NCBI GenBank assembly: GCA_024274875.1
Contig: JAJSAH010000005.1
Span: forward strand, 1 to 33,077
DNA: 33,077 nucleotides
From: an archaeon
Lineage (GTDB): Archaea; Micrarchaeota; Micrarchaeia; CAILAH01
Reading direction: 5' to 3'
Within the stretch, counting starts at the first letter, position 1; every line of letters starts with the position of its first letter. The translations under genes and the position numbers were made by a program. The notes under the pieces were generated by a model. That model searched no databases, had not been told where the DNA came from, and saw only the letters and a list, made by a program, of their open reading frames with translations. Positions 16,816-25,824 of the stretch are shown here, in pieces.

Positions 16816-19449
16816 TTAAGCAACCAAACTCACGCGGTCTTTGAAAGCAAATTTTGCAATTTCTAACGCAATTAATGGAATTGCTGCCGCTCCAATCACC
16901 CATCCCCATTCCCTAAAACTCAATGCGCTTATTTTTAGCACTCCCGCCAAACTTGGCGTGTACATGAATAAGATATGGATTGTAATAGTTAATGCAATCA
17001 TCGCGATGAGAAACCTATTGGAGAGCATATCTTTCATGAACATTCTTGGAGTTCTTATGCTCATCGCAATTGCCAGTTCTGCAACAACAAGGTATGTAAG
17101 TATTATTGTCCTGCTTAATGGCACATCAAACCCATTTGCCAATGCATAGTAGAACAACGCAATGCCTGGGATGGATATGATTATAGATAGCAAGATAAGT
17201 TGAGATAGGTTGCGCGCAGACAAGAGCTTATTATCTGAGTTGTAATTCCTCATAATTCCTTTTCTTGGAGGATCCATCCCTAGCGCAACTGCAGGTAGCC
17301 CATCAGTCAGCAAGTTAATCCATAACAGATGCAGCGGAAGTAGAGGTATGAGGTATGAACCGGCATGCTCGTATCCTGTCGAGCTCAACAGCGCGAGTTC
17401 GGCAAGCAGCGCCATAACAGATATTATAATTATTTCAGAGAAATTTGCGCTGAGCAGAAAATACACAAACTTTTTTATGTTTGAGAATATTGTGCGTCCC
17501 TCTTTTACAGCAGCAACTATTGTTGCAAAGTTATCATCCAAGAGTATTATATCCCCCGCTTCTTTTGCAACATCCGTCCCCATTATTCCCATCGCAACGC
17601 CTACATCCGCAAGTTTCAGCGCAGGCGCATCATTAACGCCGTCTCCCGTCATCGCAACAACCTTTCCTTTCCGTTTGAGCGCTTTCAAGATTCTCAGTTT
17701 TTGTTCTGGGGATACTCTTGAGAACACTTTAACTTCGCACACGATATCTTCAAGTTCATTCTCACTTATTCTGTCCAGCTCATCACCACTTAGCGACGCT
17801 TTGCTCATATTTTCATTGTTCGGCAGTAGCCCTATCTCCTTTGCGATTGCGATTGCTGTCTGTTTATGATCGCCTGTAAGCATCTTAACCTCTATTCCTG
17901 CGCGCCTGCACATTCTTATTGCATTATACACTTCTTCTCTGGGCGCATCATATATGGCCAACATACCATGAAATATAAGATCGTTCTCCGCGAACTCCCT
18001 GTCGAGTTTGGGTTGGTTTACATCGACAACTTTGTATGCAACCCCCATAACTCTGTATGCGTTGTTCGCATACCTGCCCATTATTTTGATTATCTCATTT
18101 TTGCGCTGAGCGGTCATTTTCACGATTCTGCCACCATCACTCACAGTTCTGTTGCAGCGTTCCAGAAGCACTTCAACAGCTCCTTTAACGCATATTAGAT
18201 ATTTTTCATCTTTTGAATGAACTGTGGACATGCGTTTGAGCGATGAATCAAAATTAAATTCGGTAATTAATGGCAGTTTTTCAATCTCTCTCGTCTTGGA
18301 TAAACCCACATTCTTTGCTGCAAGAAGCATAGCTATCTCTGTCGAGTCTCCAACTGGTTTCTCGACATTCTCAATTTCTGCATCTGTGCACAGCATTCCG
18401 CATCTCAACATATCGACAACTTCTTTTGGAGGTATAACTGCTTTCTTACCCATTAGCAGTTTTGCGTTTGCAGGGTTATCTCCTACGAGCGAATACTCCG
18501 ATCCGCCGCACCATATTTTTCTGACTCTCATTTCATTCTTTGTTATTGTGCCAGTTTTGTCGCTGCATATCACATTAACGCTTCCCAACCCTTCAACTGC
18601 AAGCAGCCGTTTCACGACTGCTTTCTTTTTCGCCAGCCTTTGCAGCCCAATCGCAAGCGTTATAGTCACAACGATTGGAAGGCCTTCTGGGATTGCCGCA
18701 ACTCCTAAACTGATAGAAAACATGAGCGCATCGAGCGGTGGATTGCCCAGCGCATAATTTGCACCAAATATTGCCAATGCAATCGCAAGCACTAAGATTC
18801 CGATGTTTCTGCTTGCATTCTCCAGCGTTCTTTCAAGTGGGCTTTTCTCCTTTACTGTCTCGGCAGTCAGTTTTGCAATCTTGCCAAACTTAGTATTCTT
18901 TCCTGTCGCTTCAACCCTAAGCACCGCTTTGCCGGTTGATACTATTGTGCTTGCGTATGCATAATCATCAACTGATTTTCTAATAGGCCTGCTCTCGCCG
19001 GTGATTATTGCTTCGTTGCACCAGAAATTTGTTGGATGAAGCACTTTGCAATCCGCTGGCACTTTATCTCCTTGTTCGACCAGCACGATGTCCCCAGGAA
19101 CAATATACTTGGCATCAATCATTTTGATAATGCCTTCCCTGATAACGCGCGCATAACTTACACTGATTTTTCTCAATGCTTCTATTGCTTTACTTGCTCT
19201 GTATTCCTGCACGAATCCAAGCACCGCGTTCATAATAACAATCGCAATTATGGCAGCTGAATCTATATGCTCCCCAACTGCATATGAGAATGCTGCGGCA
19301 AGAATAAGTATGATCACAAACAGCGATTTGAATTGGTCGACGAGTATGGATAACGCGCTTTGCCCTTTTTTAAGGTCAAGAGCATTTTCTCCGTGCTTTT
19401 TCAGAAGAGCGAGAGCAGTTTCCTCGCTAAGCCCTTTATAATGCTCCAT
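16816..19449 (-). CDS. P-type cation-transporting ATPase (P2 type)
   Basis: DKTGTITKNEMRV phosphorylation site, TGES, MLTGDHKQTAIAIA, TGDGVNDAPALKLADVGVAMG; multiple TM helices. Confidence 0.97.
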   Translation of the reverse strand: MEHYKGLSEETALALLKKHGENALDLKKGQSALSILVDQFKSLFVIILILAAAFSYAVGEHIDSAAIIAIVIMNAVLGFVQEYRASKAIEALRKISVSYARVIREGIIKMIDAKYIVPGDIVLVEQGDKVPADCKVLHPTNFWCNEAIITGESRPIRKSVDDYAYASTIVSTGKAVLRVEATGKNTKFGKIAKLTAETVKEKSPLERTLENASRNIGILVLAIALAIFGANYALGNPPLDALMFSISLGVAAIPEGLPIVVTITLAIGLQRLAKKKAVVKRLLAVEGLGSVNVICSDKTGTITKNEMRVRKIWCGGSEYSLVGDNPANAKLLMGKKAVIPPKEVVDMLRCGMLCTDAEIENVEKPVGDSTEIAMLLAAKNVGLSKTREIEKLPLITEFNFDSSLKRMSTVHSKDEKYLICVKGAVEVLLERCNRTVSDGGRIVKMTAQRKNEIIKIMGRYANNAYRVMGVAYKVVDVNQPKLDREFAENDLIFHGMLAIYDAPREEVYNAIRMCRRAGIEVKMLTGDHKQTAIAIAKEIGLLPNNENMSKASLSGDELDRISENELEDIVCEVKVFSRVSPEQKLRILKALKRKGKVVAMTGDGVNDAPALKLADVGVAMGIMGTDVAKEAGDIILLDDNFATIVAAVKEGRTIFSNIKKFVYFLLSANFSEIIIISVMALLAELALLSSTGYEHAGSYLIPLLPLHLLWINLLTDGLPAVALGMDPPRKGIMRNYNSDNKLLSARNLSQLILLSIIISIPGIALFYYALANGFDVPLSRTIILTYLVVAELAIAMSIRTPRMFMKDMLSNRFLIAMIALTITIHILFMYTPSLAGVLKISALSFREWGWVIGAAAIPLIALEIAKFAFKDRVSLVA

Positions 19450-20696
19450 ATGCTTACATCATTGCCAACATTTTTTAATCTTCTTCTGTCAAACGCGAGC
19501 ATCAGCAAGTATGCAATTTTTGTGATAGCTTTGCCAACCGCCTTAGCGATTCGCGTTTTCATTGCTCGCTTAAAGATTCGATTTAGAATCAATTTTATAC
19601 TGCGAACTTTCACTGCAATAAATTCTAATCCCATTTTTGCACGGCGCTTAAAATAAGATATGCATGCGCGCACCTTCAGGTTGAATTGATGAAAAATCAG
19701 TTTTATATTGCGTGCAGTTATCTTAATGCTCCTGCGCACACCACGCATTTTTCCACTTTTTATGTTCATTCTGTTTATTTGGGCATGTTTGTGCATTCTT
19801 ATAAATGGCTTTAGCTTGCATTGGGACAGGAAAGAGTGCGACAAAATCCCCACAGCAAAGGTTGCAGGATACTTACAATCTATTACATACTGAACATTAA
19901 ATTGCAGCGCATTATCAGCATTTTTCACCATGGTAGTTGATGAATTGATTGCGTTAGAATAATATAATTTATTTGTATTGCCTGTGCAGTATACAAATTC
20001 TGTTTGCATAAATTTGAACTGTCTTGCGAATCGTTCGCTCAATGGACCCTTGCGGGATGGTACGTACGATGAAATTGCGCAGCGAAGCGCATCGTTTCTT
20101 CGAACTAATTTGAATGCGCGCGAATTGCCAGCTAAAAATTCCCTGCAATCTTTTTTGCAGTGCTCAGCGGAATTATTCATCTGCAAAGGCTTGAGAAGAT
20201 TAAGCGATCCCACATCAAGCTTGATAGATTTGAGGTCTTTTACGTCTGCATAACTGCCTGCGCAATGGTCAGCCCAACTCACATTTTTGCCAGGATTCTT
20301 AGGCAGTTCTATGTCATCAAGATATGGATCGTATTGCACAGTTATGCGGCAATTCCTATCAATAACTATATTATGAAGCGCCGGGAAAAATGGCCTGCCA
20401 TTCACAAATGCAAACGGGAGCCCGCCGTTAACATATCCCTGTATTCCTCCGTTGCAATCCTGCTCAAGTTCCACCGCTTTGCCTTTAAGCTTAGTAATCC
20501 ATTCACCTAACTCACTCTTTTTCACCTGTACGCTGAACGATTGCTTGAGTATATCAGCGAGGTTGTTTCCTGCCCGCACGCTAAGTATATTGTCTTCAAT
20601 TTTTCCCATCTTATCTTTTATTCTAATCCAAACTCTTACTTTTTTATTAGCAGATGGAATTGGTTTGTTGCATTGCAAAGCAAAACATCCATGCAT
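19401..20696 (-). CDS. Cys-containing protein with strongly cationic amphipathic C-terminal region, unknown function
   Basis: 431-aa ORF. N-terminal half has many Cys (CNGG, HCAGSY, HCKKDC, YCTG); C-terminal third is Lys/Arg/Ile-rich with an imperfect 36-aa repeat. Overlaps the ATPase start out of frame by 49 nt. Confidence 0.6.
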   Translation of the reverse strand: MHGCFALQCNKPIPSANKKVRVWIRIKDKMGKIEDNILSVRAGNNLADILKQSFSVQVKKSELGEWITKLKGKAVELEQDCNGGIQGYVNGGLPFAFVNGRPFFPALHNIVIDRNCRITVQYDPYLDDIELPKNPGKNVSWADHCAGSYADVKDLKSIKLDVGSLNLLKPLQMNNSAEHCKKDCREFLAGNSRAFKLVRRNDALRCAISSYVPSRKGPLSERFARQFKFMQTEFVYCTGNTNKLYYSNAINSSTTMVKNADNALQFNVQYVIDCKYPATFAVGILSHSFLSQCKLKPFIRMHKHAQINRMNIKSGKMRGVRRSIKITARNIKLIFHQFNLKVRACISYFKRRAKMGLEFIAVKVRSIKLILNRIFKRAMKTRIAKAVGKAITKIAYLLMLAFDRRRLKNVGNDVSIWSIIKGLARKLLSLF

Positions 20697-20746
20697 GATT
20701 TATAAAGAAGTATTAAAATTAAAAGCGTGAGCGCCATTAAGATAAT

Positions 20747-21175
20747 ATGGATGAGGAACATTCAGCAGGCGCGGTAGTGTTTTATCTTAACTCAGAGCCC
20801 AAATATTTAATACTGCATTATAATGAAGGGCATTGGGATTTTCCGAAGGGGCATATTGAAGAGGGCGAGGATGCGCTTGCCGCGATGATCAGGGAAGTGA
20901 AGGAAGAAACCGGATTGGATGTAGATGTGGTGTTTGGGTTCAGCGAAAGAATAGATTACTATTTCAGAGCCAGGTATGACAACCACAGGCTTAAACATAA
21001 GATTGTTGATTATTTTCTTGCAAAAGCGCCTAGCGCAGATGTGGAGTTGTCGCACGAACATATGGGATATGAGTGGCTTGAATACGAGCATGCGCTTGGC
21101 AAGATAACTCATGCAAACTCAAGGAATGTGCTGAAAAAAGCGCATATGTTTTTAAAATCTCTCACTAAAACCTAA
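20747..21175 (+). CDS. Nudix hydrolase (Ap4A hydrolase-like)
   Basis: Nudix box GHIEEGEDALAAMIREVKEETGL. Confidence 0.93.
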   Translation: MDEEHSAGAVVFYLNSEPKYLILHYNEGHWDFPKGHIEEGEDALAAMIREVKEETGLDVDVVFGFSERIDYYFRARYDNHRLKHKIVDYFLAKAPSADVELSHEHMGYEWLEYEHALGKITHANSRNVLKKAHMFLKSLTKT

Positions 21176-21195
21176 AACATAGTGTTGGTGATTTT

Positions 21196-21516
21196 ATGCC
21201 TGAAGAAATAAAAAGCGTTGAACAGTTCGAGACCTTGCTCAGCCAGAACAAACATGTGCTTGTTGATTTTTGGGCCCCATGGTGCGGTCCCTGCAGAATG
21301 GTTTCTCCTTTGGTTGAGCAGCTGGCTGATGCATACAAGGACAAGTTAAAGGTAGTTAAGATAAATGTTGATGAGGTGTCTGATCTTGCAAGGCAGTTTG
21401 GGATAATGGGCATCCCCACGCTGATGTTGTTTGAGAATGGCAATGTAAAAGACAAAGTTGTGGGTGCGCTGCCGCTGGATGCCTTAAAAAACTTCATTGA
21501 GAAAAACATATCTTAA
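21196..21516 (+). CDS. trxA: Thioredoxin
   Basis: LVDFWAPWCGPCRMVSPLVEQLA, cis-Pro region GIMGIPTLMLFENG; GGTGAT RBS upstream. Confidence 0.96.
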   Translation: MPEEIKSVEQFETLLSQNKHVLVDFWAPWCGPCRMVSPLVEQLADAYKDKLKVVKINVDEVSDLARQFGIMGIPTLMLFENGNVKDKVVGALPLDALKNFIEKNIS

Positions 21517-21881
21517 ACTATTTCCAACCTAATCCTGTTCCCTTTATTATCATATGCAGCCATATTTTTTGGTGCGTAGGGATAACATATAATTATATGG
21601 CGCCTCTTATGCTTTGCGAAGAACTCAATATCTGCTTTAGACGGAAGATTGCTTTGCGATGGGTGCGAATGCACTGTACCATCATAATCCAGCCCAATAG
21701 GGATTTCCCAATCATATATTAAAATATGTCCTCTTCCGCTCATGCTTTTTGGATAAAACAGCAAATCCTCCACTATTCCATCAATTTCCCTCAGCATTGC
21801 ACCGAACTCATTTGGGTGCGCGTTTGCTGAATATTCGCAGATTAGTTCTACAATCTTTTTCTTGATTTTTAGCGTTTCCAT
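21513..21881 (-). CDS. JAB/MPN (JAMM) metalloprotease
   Basis: GTVHSHPSQSNLPSKADIEFF (HxHPSxx...SxxD). Confidence 0.88.
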   Translation of the reverse strand: METLKIKKKIVELICEYSANAHPNEFGAMLREIDGIVEDLLFYPKSMSGRGHILIYDWEIPIGLDYDGTVHSHPSQSNLPSKADIEFFAKHKRRHIIICYPYAPKNMAAYDNKGNRIRLEIV

Positions 21882-21885
21882 AATA

Positions 21886-22611
21886 TCATAGGGCTATTCT
21901 CCCGAGTTTTTTTGCGAGCGTATTCCTCTTCTTTTTCACAAAATCCCTGATCTTTTTTATTTCAATGGGATCTGCTGATATGCCCAATGCGTTCCACAGT
22001 TTGCCATCCGAAGTTGCTAAAAGAGCATTGTACCCTTGAATTTGCGCGTCGTTTGATAAAAACTTTCCTCCTCCAACATATTTTGCAACAAGATTCACAA
22101 AGGCCTCAGGTGATTTTATATCGCCTCTTTTCATTCCAACTCTTTCCATTTCTCTCCTGTAATACATCGCGATAAACCTAATGTTCCACTCATCATTCTT
22201 AAGCAATCTCACTGCAACCTCCTTCCCAATATTTTTATGCATATATTTTTTGTACAATTCAATTGCAGTGCTTATTCTAACTTGCGCAATACCTATGCTT
22301 GGATTCATGCCAAGGAATAACCCTATTTCATCTTTCCAATCCTCATACCTTGGCCTGCATTCATTTTCATTTACGAGGGTTGCAGCAATCAGCAATGAGC
22401 TTACACCATTTTCTTCAGCGATCGCACGTATTTTATCGCGCATGTTGTATATAAATGAATATATATTTTCAGTTTTGCATGCAAACACCTTCGGCACGAC
22501 AAGTTTGCTTTCATACAAATCGAGCCTATTTGATGGAGACATAGCAAGCGTTGCAGTTACTCCACCAACCGCGAGAGCAATATTCGCAAACCATCTATAT
22601 TTCTTTCCCAT
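21886..22611 (-). CDS. Membrane-anchored/secreted lysozyme-like (transglycosylase SLT-type fold) protein
   Basis: N-terminal hydrophobic segment, then AATLVNENECRP...SIGIAQVRISTAIEL...LLKNDEWNIRFIAMYYRREM, resembling the E-S/N-x ... S-x-G-x-x-Q-[IV] ... N-I arrangement of SLT domains. Confidence 0.6.
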   Translation of the reverse strand: MGKKYRWFANIALAVGGVTATLAMSPSNRLDLYESKLVVPKVFACKTENIYSFIYNMRDKIRAIAEENGVSSLLIAATLVNENECRPRYEDWKDEIGLFLGMNPSIGIAQVRISTAIELYKKYMHKNIGKEVAVRLLKNDEWNIRFIAMYYRREMERVGMKRGDIKSPEAFVNLVAKYVGGGKFLSNDAQIQGYNALLATSDGKLWNALGISADPIEIKKIRDFVKKKRNTLAKKLGRIAL

Positions 22612-22643
22612 GAAAAATTTAAGGTAAAAATACTATATAAATT

Positions 22644-23111
22644 TTACTGTTGTGCTGAAATTGCAAGTTGAATCACAGATTTGAGCGGACCATCGCATTT
22701 CTCAAGCATTTGCTTATCAGGCATCTCACCACTCTGCAAGAATTTGATATCGCTTTGGCTGAGCGCGCAAGTCATATCCGCACCTTTAATCCCAGACGCG
22801 AACATTTGATACTCTTCAGGAATAGCACCGCTGCTTATCTCATCAAGCCTTAGATACACAATGCAGTCTCCTGCTGATGACCTTCCCTTAACTTTCATAT
22901 ATAGTTTTGCTTGGTCATTATCTAAGTTCATCTCTGCTGGTTCGCACGCAACGATTTTTCCCTCGATGCATTCAACAGTTTCGCACTTCTCCACATGTAT
23001 AGGGGGATTAGCTGGTTGGTATTTTTGCGCATCCATCCCATTCTCGAACAGTCCGCAGAGCCCTGCGAATAACATTAGTCCAAAAAGCAATGCAACTTTT
23101 TCCATAACCAC
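22644..23111 (-). CDS. Putative lipoprotein / secreted protein
   Basis: Hydrophobic N-terminus with lipobox-like LFAGLC (MEKVALLFGLMLFAGLCGLFENG). Confidence 0.6.
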   Translation of the reverse strand: MVMEKVALLFGLMLFAGLCGLFENGMDAQKYQPANPPIHVEKCETVECIEGKIVACEPAEMNLDNDQAKLYMKVKGRSSAGDCIVYLRLDEISSGAIPEEYQMFASGIKGADMTCALSQSDIKFLQSGEMPDKQMLEKCDGPLKSVIQLAISAQQ

Positions 23112-23138
23112 TTATTTGCAAGCACTTTTATATATTTA

Positions 23139-24125
23139 TTATATACACAGGGCGTTTTGCATGCCCTCTTCATTTTTAATGTGTCTAGATGAGAATACGC
23201 ATAAAAACCATCTCTTAACATCCTTTGACCTTCGATCATCTGAAATCAGCACGCATATGTCTTCTTTGTCAAACCCTTCCAATTCTGCGATCTCGTTCAC
23301 AGCGCGCACGCGCTCGTTGATTTTTGATAGTTTTGGTGGTTCATCAACCACTATCCTGAACTGCTCCTCATAATACTCATGCTTCTTCAAACTTCCCATA
23401 ATCTTCGGTGCATGCTTTGAGAGAAAGTCAATCGCTTGTTCATCAGTCATTCGGAAATAGTTCTCGTCCAAATGCTCATAACTTAGATCGTGCGCGCGTT
23501 TAAGCATTGCCCACGCAGCCATATTCCAATGCGAATTTGCCAAGTAGTTATATACTCTCCATCTTGTTCTTTTCCATTTCTCCGCATCCATTCTAAAATA
23601 TACATCGTCTTTAATAAGCTCAAACCTCTGCGCAAGCTCGTGCCTTGAATATATCGGCTCATTTTTAAGCACAATTGTATCAAACTTGTGCAAGTTATCT
23701 ATGTTATCCAAATCAATCTTTCCGAACATGATTTTTGAAATGCTTTGACCCTTATCAAAAATTTGCATTACCTGATTGTAGATCCCGCATTCCCTCAGCA
23801 TCCCTGAAATGCTTGATTGCATTATCAATACTTTGGATAACTTCTCATGGTCGTATCCAAATTTTGCTTCCATATATTCCTCAGCTATATGGTTAAAAGG
23901 GGGGCTTCCTATGTCATGCAGCAACCCTGAGACAGCTATCGCAGTTTTCCATCTACTAAAACTTTCGTTTAGCATATTAGATAATCTTGATACGCTGACG
24001 GAATGTTCATACCTATCAGGAATTGGACCAGGAAACTCTGCAAACTGCTTAGGGACTGCTGATAGAGATATGCCTCTAAGCCTTTGCACATGTCGATGTT
24101 TTGCGATTCTCTTTATTATGCTCAT
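23139..24125 (-). CDS. HD-domain phosphohydrolase
   Basis: RYEHSVSVSRLSNML ... AVSGLLHDIGSPPFNHIAEEYM (H...HD...H...D pattern); start abuts the mutL stop. Confidence 0.85.
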   Translation of the reverse strand: MSIIKRIAKHRHVQRLRGISLSAVPKQFAEFPGPIPDRYEHSVSVSRLSNMLNESFSRWKTAIAVSGLLHDIGSPPFNHIAEEYMEAKFGYDHEKLSKVLIMQSSISGMLRECGIYNQVMQIFDKGQSISKIMFGKIDLDNIDNLHKFDTIVLKNEPIYSRHELAQRFELIKDDVYFRMDAEKWKRTRWRVYNYLANSHWNMAAWAMLKRAHDLSYEHLDENYFRMTDEQAIDFLSKHAPKIMGSLKKHEYYEEQFRIVVDEPPKLSKINERVRAVNEIAELEGFDKEDICVLISDDRRSKDVKRWFLCVFSSRHIKNEEGMQNALCI

Positions 24126-25823
24126 TCAACCAATCCTTTTGAATTTTCTTTCTAGATCTCCCCAACTCATCCGCACCACGGTCGGCCTGCCATGAGGACA
24201 TGTATATGGATTTCTGCATAATTTAAGGTTTTCTATAATTGATTTCATTTCAGCATGCGATAGAATATCTCCGCCTTTGACGGCGGCTCTGCATGCCTTA
24301 GTGGCAACAACTGAATCCATTCTATCTATATCATGTTTTCCATACGTTTTTATCTCATCGATAATATCTATGATCACTTTCGGGTTAGATGCTTTACCGA
24401 ACACTGCAGGCACAGATACTACTGCATACTCAAACTTGCCAAACCTTTCAATGTCGAACCCATACCTTTCCAGCAAGTTAGCGTGTTTTGAAATAAGTTC
24501 ATCTTGCTCAGCGCTAACAGCGATTATGAAGGGCTTGATCAGTTCGTTCTTAGATACAGCATTTTTTGATAACTGATCCATAAATTTTTCATATAGAATT
24601 CTCTCTTGCGCTGCGTGTTGATCAATCAAAACAATCCCTGAATTATCATATCCTACTAGATAAGTCTTGTTTACTTGCCCCAACAGCAATATGTTGTTGA
24701 ATTTCGAGGTCTCATGCCCAGCATTTATCTTCTTGCAGACAGGTTTGACAGTAATATCGCTAAAATCCAACTGCACTCCTTTTTCAATGGGATATGCATG
24801 CGCGCTTTTTGCAAGTTTTGCGTCAGCATCCACGGACACAAAATTGTCTTTGGTTATAATGCTATCTCTTATTGCATTTATTATGCATTCCTTAACAGAA
24901 TGCTCATTTCTGAACAATATCTCTTCTTTAGATGGATGCACATTCACATCAATCATTTTGGGATCAATATTTATGTAGAGCACGAACACAGGATTGCGCT
25001 CCAAAAACAATTTATCAGCATATCCTTCTTCAACGGACTTGCTAACCAAGTTATTCTTCACGAGCCTGCCATTAACGAACAGTACTTGATAATCCCTGGT
25101 TTTGCGCGTGTATCCTGGTTTTGATATAAAGCCCAAGATTGCTACGCCCCCTGCTGAATGTTTAGTTTCAACGACATTGCGCGCAATCTCTTTTCCGAAC
25201 GCGTGGTATATCTTATTAACTAGGGTTGTTTTTGGTGAGTTAAACGCAAGATTTCCGTCTTTGTAGAGCATAAAATGTATGTTTTGGCTAGCTAGAGAAT
25301 ACCTTGTAATAAGCGCAAGTATGCTCTGAAATTCTGCATCATCAGATTTCATGAATTTCAAACGTGCTGGAAGTTTGCTTAACAGATTGCGTATCTCAAC
25401 AACAGTGCCTCTGTTAATATCGCTTTTGCTTATTTGAATAGGGTTTCCCTGAGAATCAAACACTGCTTTATATCCATTTGATTGAACAATCAGATCGCTA
25501 ACTGCTGAGATGCTGGCGAGCGCCTCTCCCCTGAACCCTAAAGTATTGATGCGCAGTAGGTCATCTTCAACCTTAAGTTTGCTTGTTGTATGCCGCTTCG
25601 CGCATAATTCAAGATCATCTTTGCTCATTCCTCTGCCGTTGTCCGCAACGCGTATAAGAAGTTTGCCGCCCTTATCAATATGCACTTTTATTTCTTCAGC
25701 ACCCGCATCGATGCTATTCTCTATTAGTTCTTTAACCACTGATTTAGGAGATGTGATAACTTCTCCGGCAGCGATTTTGTCGCGCACTTTTTCAGGAATA
25801 GCGATTATACTCATTTCACGCAC
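24126..25823 (-). CDS. mutL: DNA mismatch repair protein MutL (endonuclease-type)
   Basis: KIAAGEVITSPKSVVKELIENSIDAGA, DNGRGM, GFRGEALASI; C-terminal DQHAAQERILYE matches DQHA(X)2E(X)4E; CPHGRPT. ATG at 25814 is an alternative start. Confidence 0.96.
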   Translation of the reverse strand: MREMSIIAIPEKVRDKIAAGEVITSPKSVVKELIENSIDAGAEEIKVHIDKGGKLLIRVADNGRGMSKDDLELCAKRHTTSKLKVEDDLLRINTLGFRGEALASISAVSDLIVQSNGYKAVFDSQGNPIQISKSDINRGTVVEIRNLLSKLPARLKFMKSDDAEFQSILALITRYSLASQNIHFMLYKDGNLAFNSPKTTLVNKIYHAFGKEIARNVVETKHSAGGVAILGFISKPGYTRKTRDYQVLFVNGRLVKNNLVSKSVEEGYADKLFLERNPVFVLYINIDPKMIDVNVHPSKEEILFRNEHSVKECIINAIRDSIITKDNFVSVDADAKLAKSAHAYPIEKGVQLDFSDITVKPVCKKINAGHETSKFNNILLLGQVNKTYLVGYDNSGIVLIDQHAAQERILYEKFMDQLSKNAVSKNELIKPFIIAVSAEQDELISKHANLLERYGFDIERFGKFEYAVVSVPAVFGKASNPKVIIDIIDEIKTYGKHDIDRMDSVVATKACRAAVKGGDILSHAEMKSIIENLKLCRNPYTCPHGRPTVVRMSWGDLERKFKRIG

Positions 25824-25824
25824 C

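Noticed and set aside
17348-17869. 173-aa plus-strand ORF (and neighbours at 18224-18757)
   Set aside because: Antisense to the P-type ATPase; no independent coding signal.
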